Below, in pieces: positions 26,393-36,032 of a stretch of 64,000 nucleotides of DNA. The stretch's first letter is position 1; each line of letters begins with the position of its first letter. The translations under genes were made by a program, and so were the position numbers. Under the pieces are notes generated by a model, which worked only from the letters and a program-made list of their open reading frames with translations, had not been told where the DNA came from and searched no databases. This DNA comes from Acidithiobacillus ferrooxidans ATCC 23270 (GTDB taxonomy: Bacteria; Pseudomonadota; Gammaproteobacteria; Acidithiobacillales; Acidithiobacillaceae): the NCBI RefSeq assembly GCF_000021485.1, contig NC_011761.1, forward strand, positions 2,834,501-2,898,500. Direction: 5' to 3'.

Positions 26393-26689
26393 TTATTGCC
26401 CCTGATCAGTCACGCACCTGAACGTAACGTCCGATTCCATAGGCGTCCATGTCGGAGCTCCAGAGTTGTGCACGCTCACGAAAACCATTCTTTTATTCAT
26501 GCCAGCACAATAATCCCGCGCTTTGGCAAGTGCTAAAGATTCCAAATGCGAGAAAGTGCGCAATCCGCCACCACCCGAGGCCGCAACCATGTATGTATCG
26601 CGGTTGAGAGGGACAATTGCGCCAGCACTGGCACACCCCGCTAATGCCACCGCCATGACAACCAACAACAATAACTTCCTGCCTTTCAT
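26393..26689 (-). CDS. Small lipoprotein, function unknown
   Basis: A 98-residue protein with a lipoprotein signal peptide, KGRKLLLLVVMAVALAGCAS (lipobox LAGC, Cys at residue 19). The mature part is short and has two further cysteines (DYCAGM, FRCVTD) that could form a disulfide. An AGGGGAA site precedes the ATG. It stands alone beside the outer IS5 element. Similar small lipoproteins with DYC...C patterns are common in proteobacteria; no function can be assigned. Confidence 0.7.
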   Translation of the reverse strand: MKGRKLLLLVVMAVALAGCASAGAIVPLNRDTYMVAASGGGGLRTFSHLESLALAKARDYCAGMNKRMVFVSVHNSGAPTWTPMESDVTFRCVTDQGQ

Positions 26690-26918
26690 GCATTTCCCCT
26701 TTGTTTATTCAAGCCCAGCCTTGCGGTCAGCATCGATAAAATGAGTTATATTTAACCCATCGCATTGATTTATAACTAATTACACAACAATCCAATGCAA
26801 AGGGACGCTCAGACAGTCTACTGATAGCTTTAATGGGCCACTTTCCGTACCCCATCACAAGCTTGCCTGTTATTTTAAATCTGATCTCCGATCTGTGTGC
26901 AAGCAGCCCAGCTCTAAC

Positions 26919-27836
26919 CTACCCAAAAAACTCCTCATCCAGCCTTCGGATTTCCAGGGTCTCTTCCACGCGGCACCCTACCCCATGACGGACCATCAGC
27001 CTGGAAAGTTGCTTGCCGTTAATCAGTACAATCCTTTTGCTCAGCATTTCTGCCGTTTCTCGTGCCTGCTGGGTAAAATCTGACGTGGTAATGAACAGCC
27101 CTTTACTGGCCTTGAACCGGTCCAGGCTGCCAAAGAAATCCCGAATGGCTCCAGCGCCCACCGTATTGCCTTCACCATAGCGCTTGGCTTGTATATAGAT
27201 TCGGTCCAGACCCAACGGATCCTGGTCAATGATTCCGTCAATGCCGCCGTCTCCAATGCCGCCGACCAGCGCTTTCTCCACGTCCTCGGCGGATTGACCG
27301 CCGTAGCCCATGGCCAGCAAAAGCCGGATTACCAGAGCCTCAAAGAAGGCAGGAGAACCAGAGCGGACGCGCTGCAATAGTTCCTCTGCGAGCGTGGATT
27401 CCAATTCGTGGTAAGCCTGCCGCATCAGCTCATCGGGTGCCAATTCTTGGGTCGGCTCCTGCCGCTCCTCTTGAGTCGGGTCTTCATGATGGTGGTGAAT
27501 GCTGACGAAGTCCTGAAATTCGTTGAACTGAGCCAAGAATTTTCGGTCAATCTTCTCTGGAGACTGAGCCAGCACCTTCCGGCCACGTTCCGTCAGAGAG
27601 AAATGACCGCGCTGGGTATTCACCACGAGGCCAGCCTTATTCAAGTAGGATTTTGCCCAGTTCACGCGGTTGGCAAACTGGGTTTGCCTTCCAGAGGGCA
27701 ATAATTGGTCTCTTTCCAGTTGCGTGAGCGAAAAATCTTCAGCCAACTGTTCAACCACATCGGAAATGCGCCTTTCCCCCTGAATGGCAGACTTCAGGAC
27801 GGGAAGCATGAGCGTTTGAAAGTCTGGTATGGGCAT
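26919..27836 (-). CDS. mrr: Mrr-type restriction endonuclease
   Basis: A 305-residue type IV restriction enzyme, expected to cut methylated DNA. The N-terminal winged-helix (Mrr_N) part has RRISDVVEQLAEDF, NRVNWAKSYLNKAGLV and GHFSLTERGRKVL. The C-terminal Mrr nuclease domain has FEALVIRLLLAMGYGG, GDGGIDGIIDQDPLGLDRIY and IQAKRY, the PD-(D/E)xK variant D...QxK. It lies in the defence part of the transposon cargo but is transcribed alone. Note that the same element carries a type III DNA methyltransferase, whose marks Mrr must tolerate. Confidence 0.92.
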   Translation of the reverse strand: MPIPDFQTLMLPVLKSAIQGERRISDVVEQLAEDFSLTQLERDQLLPSGRQTQFANRVNWAKSYLNKAGLVVNTQRGHFSLTERGRKVLAQSPEKIDRKFLAQFNEFQDFVSIHHHHEDPTQEERQEPTQELAPDELMRQAYHELESTLAEELLQRVRSGSPAFFEALVIRLLLAMGYGGQSAEDVEKALVGGIGDGGIDGIIDQDPLGLDRIYIQAKRYGEGNTVGAGAIRDFFGSLDRFKASKGLFITTSDFTQQARETAEMLSKRIVLINGKQLSRLMVRHGVGCRVEETLEIRRLDEEFFG

Positions 27837-27884
27837 GGGTCACCGGGAATCAGTGGCTGCATTTAGGCTAAGTTACCATAAGCT

Positions 27885-28545
27885 GCGCATTCCGGCGATC
27901 GTGGGCAGTGATTCCGCTGATCGTGGGCACCTCCTGTCACAGGTCGGCAATATGGCGCCCCCAACGGAGTAGCCTTCGGGGTCTCGAACTTCTATTGGAT
28001 CGGTTACCTTCCTCGCTTTTGGGAGGGAACCATGAGCAACAGGAGATTTGAGATGTTTACGATTCGTCAGATTTTGGTGTGGATGCGCCATGGCGACACT
28101 GACCGTAGTATCGCCCGCGCTGGACTCATGGGTCGCAGGAAGCTTGGGCTCTTGCGGCAGCAGGCTGCGCAAAGAGATTGGCTGGATCCTCGGCGGCCGT
28201 TGCCCGAAGATGCTGAGATGGCAGTTGCTCTATAGCGGCGTCCAGAGGGTCAGCCGACCCAGTGTCTCTCCAGCTTCAGGGAGCAGGAGGAGTGTGTCGC
28301 CGCGTGGGTGGCCCAGGTATCCAGGGGATCAACATCCATGCGGCCCTGGTGCGGCAGTACGGCTTCGGCGGCAGCTATTCCGCCGTCGAGCGGCTGATTC
28401 GCCAGATTCGTGCCGCCGCACCGCCGCGCGTCACCTCCCGGTTGACCTTCGCCCCGGGTGAGGCCGCCCAGGTGGATTTCGGCGCGGGCCCGCTGCTGGC
28501 TGATCCTCTGGGATCAGAAGGTGATGACTTCGTCGCATTGGCGCG
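27885..28545 (+). pseudogene. IS21-family remnant with decayed istA
   Basis: The left end has the repeated unit TTCCGGCGATCGTGGGCA / TTCCGCTGATCGTGGGCA (27891-27927). The frame at 28032 encodes MSNRRFEMFTIRQILVWMRH and DRSIARAGLMGRRKLG (the istA helix-turn-helix). After a frame break near 28235-28300 it continues with GINIHAALVRQYGFGGSYSA, then PGEAAQVDFGAGP (first catalytic Asp). The rest is deleted. It is unrelated in sequence to the intact IS21-family copy at 19403. Confidence 0.8.
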
Positions 28546-29405
28546 CCGCGAGGTAGGGTGGTGAAAGCGTCGCTAAACAATGCTTCGCGTCGCGTGAAGG
28601 TGGGGCGCAACGACCCATGCCCTTTGCGGATCAGGGCAGAAGTACAAGCGCTGCCACGGACGGTCATAGGCAGCAGGAATTCGTTATCCCTTCATGGGGC
28701 GGAGATGATTAGATAACCGAGACGCCGTGATGTGATGCTGATCAGCGACAGTCCTGTCCCGCCGAGACTGGTTAGCTGCTTTGGGTCGGATGATGCCATT
28801 TGCTTTCCGCTGCCGAATGTCTGCAATCAGTCTTCTGCCGACGATCAGGGCTCATCGCTGGGCGACCGCTTCCGCTTTGATACCCGTCCGGCAGCACCCG
28901 GCCAGCTCCGGCCCGTCATGCACGTAATGAAAAAGGCGCCGACATTGCCGTCGTCGCCAGGAAATTACGATGCATTACAATGTATTTCTACATCGCAAAG
29001 CTATGATGCTTAAAAGCGCATCCTTACTGGCCTTCCAGTCACTCACCCATAAACTATGTCCCGTTAGGGTATAAGTTCTAAAGGAGGGCTTGCACATGGC
29101 CTTGCAGCGAGTAGCTCTCCACGCGTTCGACGCGAGCATGGCCTGCATGAGTTTGTGATGGACGCGCCAAGCAGCTGGGCAACTGACGATCAGTGGCCCA
29201 CATTTCTGGATCATGGCTAGGGGGGGCATGTATTCGTTTTGCGTTATGCGACATCTAATGACACATTGCGCAAAATGACTGCCAGTCTCCCCATGATCAC
29301 TGCCAAGTCTTTATCATCCGTGCTCGACACCGCGCTGAACGCACCGGCAAGCTCAACCTGCGCACTGAAGAAATTCGCGCGGCATTGCCCGGTGTCACTC
29401 CGACA
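28546..29405. other. About 860 bp without a supportable gene
   Basis: This stretch lies between the IS21 remnant and the ATPase gene. Several short frames exist on both strands but have no recognisable product, and codon use is irregular. A short frame at 29097 with an AGGAGG site (MALQRVALHAFDASM) is not convincing. It is likely built of old mobile-element debris. Confidence 0.4.
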
Positions 29406-30387
29406 GCCTTGCGCCAGCGATCTCCATACGCTTCGCGATGAGTTTCCGGCTTTCTTGCGCGTAAGGCTTTTGGCCTTCAGCTATTATGTTGAGCACAGCA
29501 TAGTCGATAGGGGTCAACTCCGCCTATCTGTAGGGGTACTCGGCCGATTCTTGTATGGCCGTTTTGACCTCTTCTAGTGCGGTGGCGATATCGGTGCTGC
29601 CCAACTGGACCATGTTGGCCATCATCAACCGGAAATGCTCGGGCACCAACGCCAGGTCGATAAACGCCTGCCATGCCTCCGCTTCATTTAACTGACGCTG
29701 GGTCGCATTCGCAAAGGCGCGAAGCATGTGCTGCACGAACGCTGGCCCCAGTTGGGGAAAGGGTATCTGATGGCTAAACTGGAAAAACGGGGCCTTTTCC
29801 ATCTGAAACATCCGCCGCAGGCCTTCGCTTGATGACCCGGTGAATACGGCTTTGATCTGGTCTCCATGCTTGTCGAGGCCGCTCCTCAGAGCGGCCACCA
29901 GTGCGCCATACCGCTTCTCGTCCGCCAGCGTCTGAATTTCGTCCACGAGCAGCAGTGTGGGGTTTTTCTTCTGGGCCAACGTGTTCATCCACTGCCGGAG
30001 ATCCAGCATGCGGTCACTGGCCTCTGCCGTCCCTCGCTCCCATGATGCCTGTGCGCCTACTGTACCCGCATTGGCTCCGACACCTTTTGGTCCCGGTCGG
30101 CCCAACCGGCGCCATATGCCCGGAATAACACCCTCTCCCTCCGCGGCCTTTCGGATGGCATCGAGCAATACCGATTTGGGGTCCTCCCCGGACTCCCGCA
30201 GGGACACGTAAATGGTGATATACCCGGCATTTTCTGCGGTCGGCAGTAGGTCCTTACGGAGAAATTCCGTTTTCCCCATCCGCCGCTGGGCAAAGAGCAC
30301 CAGGCTCTTGCTGAGTCCGATGCCCAACGTTTTCAGGTATTGATCGGCCAACGCTGTTCGCGGGTAGTGCCAGGGGTCTTTGGCCAT
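29406..30387 (-). CDS. AAA-family ATPase, possibly cut short by an in-frame TAG
   Basis: An ATPase of 287 residues up to the TAG at 29524-29526. The P-loop is AQRRMGKTEFL (residues 33-43; the usual first Gly is Ala), and Walker B is PTLLLVDEIQTLADEKRYGA, typical of the ORC/STAND-like ATPases that carry a C-terminal winged helix. Beyond the TAG the same frame continues for 39 codons (AELTPIDYAVLNIIAEGQKP, then YAQESRKLIAKRMEI), which looks like the start of such a winged-helix domain. The gene is either truncated by a nonsense change or the end is read through. A copy of its Walker B region recurs at 30538-30584. Confidence 0.7.
29925..29972. repeat. 48-bp segment of the ATPase gene duplicated at 30538-30584
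   Basis: CCAGCGTCTGAATTTCGTCC and onwards to CTTCT is present here, within the Walker B codons, and again at 30538-30584 with a single T missing. It is a direct repeat. Confidence 0.9.
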
Positions 30388-30537
30388 TTCTATCCTGTTT
30401 TATTGCCATGATAGATAATTATCTATGTTACCGATAAAACCAGGTAATTCAATCGTTCTGCTTTGTTTGGAGGCTTCGGCTGCAAAAAGCGTAATGGACT
30501 GCACTTTGGAATACGGGTTGTCGTCGGACACATAGGA

Positions 30538-30584
30538 CCAGCGTCTGAATTTCGTCCACGAGCAGCAGTGTGGGGTTTTCTTCT
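30538..30584. repeat. Second copy of the ATPase Walker B segment
   Basis: 47 bp identical to 29925-29972 except for one lost T in a T-run. It ends exactly where the group II maturase fragment begins, so it marks a recombination junction. Confidence 0.9.
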
Positions 30585-30995
30585 CCCCACCGTGGTCGAC
30601 CGATTCATCGATTTACGGTCAGCCAGAACGGAGCCAGACTGAAGGTGGCGGACAAAGCCATCGACAAACTCAAAGACCGCATCCGAGAACTGACCCGCCA
30701 CATCCGAGGCCACCGTTTGGCCGACATCGTGGCAAAGCTGAGAATAATTCTGCTTGGTTGGAAAATATACTTCGGCGTAGCCGAAGTGCTGAGTCCCGGT
30801 CCTCTGCGCGACATCGACAAACGGCTGCGGCGCAAGTTACGCTGCACTATCTGGAAGCAATGGGGCAGGTCAGGCTACCGGCAACTACGCAAACGCGGCG
30901 TATCCGTGCGCGAAGCATGGAACACCAGTAAAACGGTCCGTGGCGTTTGTCGAAAACCCGGCGCTATCGCTACAAGAAAGAGGAACTCCAAACAT
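30585..30995 (+). pseudogene. Group II intron reverse transcriptase/maturase, C-terminal fragment
   Basis: The frame encodes FTVSQNGARLKVADKAIDKL, then RIRELTRHIRGHRLADIVAK, LLGWKIYFGVAEVLSPGPLR and KQWGRSGYRQLRKRGVSVRE, which is the maturase (X) domain of bacterial group II intron proteins. The reverse transcriptase part is missing on the left, and the sequence ends just before the Res start. It is open in the same frame as the downstream res gene. It is dead as an intron protein. Confidence 0.88.
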
Positions 30996-33722
30996 ATGGC
31001 ATTGCACCCGAATTTCCCACGCTCTCCCTACGAGGTATTGCCCCCAGACCTGCGCTGGTTCCCGGCAGCGGAAGAACTACGCAGTACAGCTTATGAAAAG
31101 CTGCTGCCTCCACTGGTCGCGAAAGTACGGGAAGAGGTAAAAGCATGGCGCGATACTGACTATGCGGGCGCCTCGTCAACGTCACGCGCACTGCTGGCTT
31201 GGTGGTTCGAGACCAGCCATATGATCGAACAAGCAGACGGCACACAAAACCAGTTCCGCTACTACTTCGCGCAGCGCGAAGCGGTCGAAACCGTCATCTG
31301 GCTCTATGAGGTGCGCGGCGCGCGCGACAAGTTCGACCTGCTGCGTTTCGACGCCTCTGGCGCCGTGTCGGCCAATATGTTCGATGAGGCGTGGCCGCGC
31401 TTCGTGGTCAAGATGGCCACTGGTGCGGGCAAGACCAAGGTGCTGTCGCTGCTGATCGCCTGGAGCTACTTTCACAAGCTCTATGAGGCGGATTCGACGT
31501 TGGCGCGCAACTTCCTGCTGATCGCGCCCAACATCATCGTGCTCGACCGCCTGCGCGCCGATTTCGACGGGCTGCGCATCTTCTTCAATGATCCTGTGCT
31601 GCCCGACAATGGCCATGCCGGCCACAACTGGCGCGACGATTTCCAGATGGCCCTGCACATCCAGGACGACGTGCGCATCGTTCGGCCGACCGGTAATCTT
31701 TTTCTGACCAACATCCACCGGGTCTATCTCGGCGAGGTGACCGAGCCCTCGCTGGAGGATGATGACCTGCGCGATTACTTCCTCGCGCCGTTCGGTGCCA
31801 AGCCCGTCGGCAAGACCACTGACAGCAACACCGACTTGGGCGAAATCGTGCGCGAGATTGATGAACTCGCCGTGTTCAACGACGAGGCGCACCACATCCA
31901 CGACAGCCGCCTGGCATGGTTCCAGTGCATCCAGGACATTCACCACAAGCTGCTACAGAAAGACCTGCACTTGGCGATCCAGGTGGACGTGACGGCCACG
32001 CCGCGCCACGACAATGGCGCGATCTTCGTGCAGACCGTGAGCGACTACCCCCTGGTCGAGGCCATCGCCCAGAACGTGGTCAAGCACCCCGTGCTGCCGG
32101 ATGCGGCCAGCCGGGCAAAGCTGGAGGAGCACAAGAGCCCGATCATCTCCGAAAAATATGCCGACTACCTCACTCTGGGCATCGAGGAATGGCGCAAGAG
32201 CTACGCCGAACACGAGAAGCTGGGCAAGAAGGCGGTGTTGTTCGTCATGGTGGACGACACCAAAAACTGCGACGAAGTGGGCAGTCACCTGGAGCGGATT
32301 TGCCCGGAGCTACAGGGAGCGGTGCTGGTAATCCACACCAAGAACAACGGCGAGATTTCCGAGGCGGCCTCCGGCAAGAGCAAGGAAGATCTGGAGTTGC
32401 TGCGCAAGCAGTCCAATGAAATCGACACCTGGAAATCGCCCTACAAGGCGATTGTCTCGGTGCTGATGCTCAAGGAAGGCTGGGACGTGCGCAACGTCAC
32501 CACCATCGTTGGCCTGCGCGCCTATGCCGCCAAGAGCAACATCCTGCCGGAACAGACCCTCGGGCGCGGCTTGCGCCGCATGTATTTCGGCAGCGACCAG
32601 CGCGAGACCGTCTCGGTGATGGGCACGCCGGCTTTCATGGATTTTGTGGAATCCATCCAGAACGAGGGCGTCACCTTTGACCGTGTGCCGATGGGCGGCG
32701 CCGGTGGACGGCAACGGCAAGATTCTCTGGTTGTCGAGGTCGAAACCGAATCGCCCGACAAGAACATCGACGAACTCGACATCACGGTGCCGCGCCTGAC
32801 CCGGCGCTACAACCGGGAATTCAAAGACCTGACCGAGCTGGAGCCGGAACACTTCGGCAACCCGAAGCTGCCGATCAAGGCCTTCACGCCGGAAGAAACC
32901 CGCGAGATTGTCTTCAAGACCATGCTCGAAGGCGAGGTCGATCACACCATGCAATTGGATGGCAGCGGGCCAGGCGATTACCGCTCCGTGGTGGCGTTTT
33001 TCGCGAGGCAACTCCTCAAGGACTTGCGCCTTGTCGGCGGTTACGACCAGCTCTATCCCAAGGTCAGATCCTTCCTTCGCGACCACCTCTTCACTCAGCC
33101 GGTCGATCTGGAAGACCCGGTGATCCTGCGCAACCTGTCCGAACCGGAAGTCGGCAAGCTGGTGTTCGATCATTTCCGCGCCGCGATCAACGCCCTGACG
33201 ATCTACGAAGGCGGCAGCTCGCGCATCGACGGTCATATCCGGCTTCGGGACACCCGGCCTTTCCGAACCGAGCCGCGCGACTTCGTGCAGGCAAAGAAGT
33301 CGGTATTCAACCGCATCGTCGGCGAAGCCAACGCGGGCGGCCTTGAGCTGGCCTTTGCCGCGTTCCTGGAGGCTGCGCCCGACGTGCGGGCCTTCGGCAA
33401 GAACTACATGGCCGTGGGCTTCAAGATCGAATACGTCAAAGCCAACGGCGAGTTGTCCACCTACACGCCGGATTTCATTGTGCGCATCAGCAACGGCGAG
33501 GTCTGGATCGTCGAGACCAAAGGCCGCGAAGAACTCGACCTGCCGCAGAAAATGGCCCGCCTGCGGCAGTGGTGCGAGGACGCCACCGAAGCGAGCAAGG
33601 ACGACGGCGGGCCGAGTTACCACTTCGTCTATGTCGATCAGGAGGGCTTCGAGCAGCACAAGCCCTCGACGTTCGCGGGCTTGGCCAGCGTATTCCGTGA
33701 ATACCAAGACGAGGGCCGCTGA
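30996..33722 (+). CDS. Type III restriction enzyme, Res (helicase-endonuclease) subunit
   Basis: A 908-residue SF2 helicase with nuclease. Walker A ATGAGKT is at residues 141-147, and the DEAH-type box is AVFNDEAHHIHDSR. The helicase C part includes EGWDVRNVTTIVGLRAYAAK and LPEQTLGRGLRRMY. The PD-(D/E)xK nuclease near the end is TYTPDFIVRISNGEVWIVET plus KG. With Mod it cleaves DNA bearing two inversely oriented unmethylated sites. The ATG at 30996 has an AGAGGAA site; the frame is open upstream through a maturase fragment, which I exclude. The stop lies 2 bp from the mod start. Confidence 0.92.
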   Translation: MALHPNFPRSPYEVLPPDLRWFPAAEELRSTAYEKLLPPLVAKVREEVKAWRDTDYAGASSTSRALLAWWFETSHMIEQADGTQNQFRYYFAQREAVETVIWLYEVRGARDKFDLLRFDASGAVSANMFDEAWPRFVVKMATGAGKTKVLSLLIAWSYFHKLYEADSTLARNFLLIAPNIIVLDRLRADFDGLRIFFNDPVLPDNGHAGHNWRDDFQMALHIQDDVRIVRPTGNLFLTNIHRVYLGEVTEPSLEDDDLRDYFLAPFGAKPVGKTTDSNTDLGEIVREIDELAVFNDEAHHIHDSRLAWFQCIQDIHHKLLQKDLHLAIQVDVTATPRHDNGAIFVQTVSDYPLVEAIAQNVVKHPVLPDAASRAKLEEHKSPIISEKYADYLTLGIEEWRKSYAEHEKLGKKAVLFVMVDDTKNCDEVGSHLERICPELQGAVLVIHTKNNGEISEAASGKSKEDLELLRKQSNEIDTWKSPYKAIVSVLMLKEGWDVRNVTTIVGLRAYAAKSNILPEQTLGRGLRRMYFGSDQRETVSVMGTPAFMDFVESIQNEGVTFDRVPMGGAGGRQRQDSLVVEVETESPDKNIDELDITVPRLTRRYNREFKDLTELEPEHFGNPKLPIKAFTPEETREIVFKTMLEGEVDHTMQLDGSGPGDYRSVVAFFARQLLKDLRLVGGYDQLYPKVRSFLRDHLFTQPVDLEDPVILRNLSEPEVGKLVFDHFRAAINALTIYEGGSSRIDGHIRLRDTRPFRTEPRDFVQAKKSVFNRIVGEANAGGLELAFAAFLEAAPDVRAFGKNYMAVGFKIEYVKANGELSTYTPDFIVRISNGEVWIVETKGREELDLPQKMARLRQWCEDATEASKDDGGPSYHFVYVDQEGFEQHKPSTFAGLASVFREYQDEGR

Positions 33723-33724
33723 CC

Positions 33725-35980
33725 ATGGCAAAACAAGACAAGAAAGCCTACGACCTGAGCGAAGCCGAACAACGCGACCTGGTGACCCTGATCCAGCAAG
33801 GCAAGGCCCTGCCGGAGAAATACCGCTTCATCCTGTTCGAGGACAAGCGCGAGGTCGAGCTGGTGTGGAACGGCAAGACGCGGGACGTGTGCACCACGGT
33901 GCTGCCCTTCCAGACCCTGGAGCATGTGGACGAGCCGCGCGCCGAGACTAAAACCCAGGGAGATCTGTTCGACCCGCGCGGCCGCCAGGTCAGGGGTTGG
34001 ACCAATAAGCTGATCTGGGGCGACAACAAGCTGATTCTCTCCTCGCTCAAGAGCGGCGCGCTGCGCCGCCAGATCGAGGACGCGGGCGGCTTGAAGCTGA
34101 TCTACATCGACCCACCATTCGATGTCGGCGCGGATTTCAGCATGGATGTCGAGATCGGCGGTGAGACCTTCCACAAGGAAGCGAACTTACTCGAGCAAAT
34201 CGCCTACCGCGATACTTGGGGGCGGGGGGCGGATAGTTTCATTTCAATGATCTATGAGCGCCTGATCCTCATGCGCGATCTGATGGCAGAGGACGGGAGC
34301 ATCTATGTGCATTGCGATTGGCGACTGGCAAGTCTTGTCCGTATCGCATTAGATGAAGTATTTGGGAAAGGAGGCGATAACGAAGCTCCTGGATTTCGGA
34401 ACGAGATCATTTGGTACTTCAGTCAAGGTGGAAAGGGGGTAAAGCACTGGGCGCGAAAACACAATACCATCCTTTATTATTCTAAGACTGATTCTCCTAT
34501 CTTTAACCAAGATGCGGTCAGACTTCCGTTTACTCCACATAAGCAGGATGAGAAGGGCGAGAACTATGGCGGGCGTATGGGCGTTGACGAGGACGGACGG
34601 CGTTACGTAGAAAAGTGGGGAACTGGGAAGAAGAAGCTATATCGGTACTACCTGGATGAAGGCAAATTACCCGAGGATGTTTGGACCGACATTCAGTCTA
34701 TTCAGTCTGCGGCAACTGAACGCATGGACTACCCGACTCAAAAGCCGGAAGCCCTTCTCGAGCGCATTATCAAGGCTAGTAGTAAAGAAGGAGATTTGGT
34801 TGCCGATTTTTTCGTTGGTTCCGGCACGACCGCTGCCGTCGCCGAAAAATTGGGGCGCAAATGGATTGCCACCGATCTTGGGAAATTCGGTATCCATACG
34901 ACCCGCAAACGGCTCATCGGTGTACAACGCGAGAAAAAGGCCGCCGAACAAGACTTCCGTGCTTTTGAGGTGTTGAACCTTGGCCGCTACGAGCGCCAAG
35001 CCTACTTGAATGTCGGTGGGCGGCTCTCAGGCGAACAGAAGGCCCAAGCCCTCACCCAGAAAGAAAACGAGTTCCGCGACCTGATCTTGCGCGCCTACAA
35101 GGCCACAGAATTTGGCGGCACCGAAGGCACGCAGGCGCAGGACGGCTTTTTCCACGGCGCGCGCAATGGCCGGCTGGTGGTGATCGGGCCGATCAACCTG
35201 CCCGTGGGTCGGCTGTTCGTTGAGGAAGTCATTACCGAGTGCCGCAAGCGCGGTGCTTCGCGTGTAGACGTGCTGGCCTTCGAGTTCGAGATGGGGTTGT
35301 TTCCGGCCGTGCTTGAGGAAGCGCGTGGCAAGGGCATCGACCTGGCCCCGAAATACATTCCCGCCGAGGTGTTCGACAAGCGGGCCATCGACAAGGGTCA
35401 GGTGGTGTTCCACGACATCAGCTTCGTCGAAGCCACGCCGCGCTACGACAAGAAGAACAAGTTCGCGGTCACCATTGAGCTAACGGATTTCTCGGTCTAT
35501 TACACCCAGGGCGCCGCCGAGGCCGCGATTGCCGCCATGAAGGAAGGCAAGAGCGAGGTCATGTGCGAACAGGGTCAGCTCTACAAGGTGAGCAAGAACA
35601 AAGAAGGGATCGTCACCAAGGCGCGCCTGACCAAGCACTGGACGGACTGGGTGGATTACTGGGCGGTGGATTTCGACTATATGAGCCGCAGAGAAATCAT
35701 CAAGGTGCCAGTGGGCACCGGCCTCAGTGGAGTCGCCTCACTGCTAGGCATTGAACCGCCGCAAGACGAACTGATTACGCAGGAATTCGAGGAGCGCTGG
35801 ACGGGCGGCTACATCTTCGAGAATGAATGGCAGAGCTTCCGCACCCGCCAGAATCGCGACCTGGAGCTGGCAACGGCCGTGCATACTTATGACCGGCCGG
35901 GGCGCTACACCGTAGCTGTCAAGGTAATCGATATTTTCGGCAATGACACGATGACGCTCGTGCCAGTGAACATTGGTTAA
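33725..35980 (+). CDS. Type III DNA adenine methyltransferase, Mod subunit
   Basis: A 751-residue beta-class N6-adenine methyltransferase. The catalytic DPPF is at 129-132 (KLIYIDPPFDVGADF), and the AdoMet motif FVGSGTTAAVAEKLGRKW follows at about 360, the expected order. The region in between should be the target recognition domain. That central part of the gene (about 34180-34900) is clearly more AT-rich than both flanks, suggesting that the recognition domain was exchanged. Mod also guides Res. The gene is the second of four closely spaced genes. Confidence 0.93.
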   Translation: MAKQDKKAYDLSEAEQRDLVTLIQQGKALPEKYRFILFEDKREVELVWNGKTRDVCTTVLPFQTLEHVDEPRAETKTQGDLFDPRGRQVRGWTNKLIWGDNKLILSSLKSGALRRQIEDAGGLKLIYIDPPFDVGADFSMDVEIGGETFHKEANLLEQIAYRDTWGRGADSFISMIYERLILMRDLMAEDGSIYVHCDWRLASLVRIALDEVFGKGGDNEAPGFRNEIIWYFSQGGKGVKHWARKHNTILYYSKTDSPIFNQDAVRLPFTPHKQDEKGENYGGRMGVDEDGRRYVEKWGTGKKKLYRYYLDEGKLPEDVWTDIQSIQSAATERMDYPTQKPEALLERIIKASSKEGDLVADFFVGSGTTAAVAEKLGRKWIATDLGKFGIHTTRKRLIGVQREKKAAEQDFRAFEVLNLGRYERQAYLNVGGRLSGEQKAQALTQKENEFRDLILRAYKATEFGGTEGTQAQDGFFHGARNGRLVVIGPINLPVGRLFVEEVITECRKRGASRVDVLAFEFEMGLFPAVLEEARGKGIDLAPKYIPAEVFDKRAIDKGQVVFHDISFVEATPRYDKKNKFAVTIELTDFSVYYTQGAAEAAIAAMKEGKSEVMCEQGQLYKVSKNKEGIVTKARLTKHWTDWVDYWAVDFDYMSRREIIKVPVGTGLSGVASLLGIEPPQDELITQEFEERWTGGYIFENEWQSFRTRQNRDLELATAVHTYDRPGRYTVAVKVIDIFGNDTMTLVPVNIG

Positions 35981-36032
35981 TCGCAGTTCCCCGTGCGAAA
36001 ACATATAAACAGTGAGTAGGAGATGGGTGATA

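Noticed and set aside
29239-29577. A 112-residue plus-strand frame opposite the ATPase tail.
   Set aside because: It overlaps the ATPase frame on the other strand and has no family features.
32310-33731. A 473-residue minus-strand frame opposite res.
   Set aside because: Antisense to a motif-rich Res protein; no domain pattern of its own.
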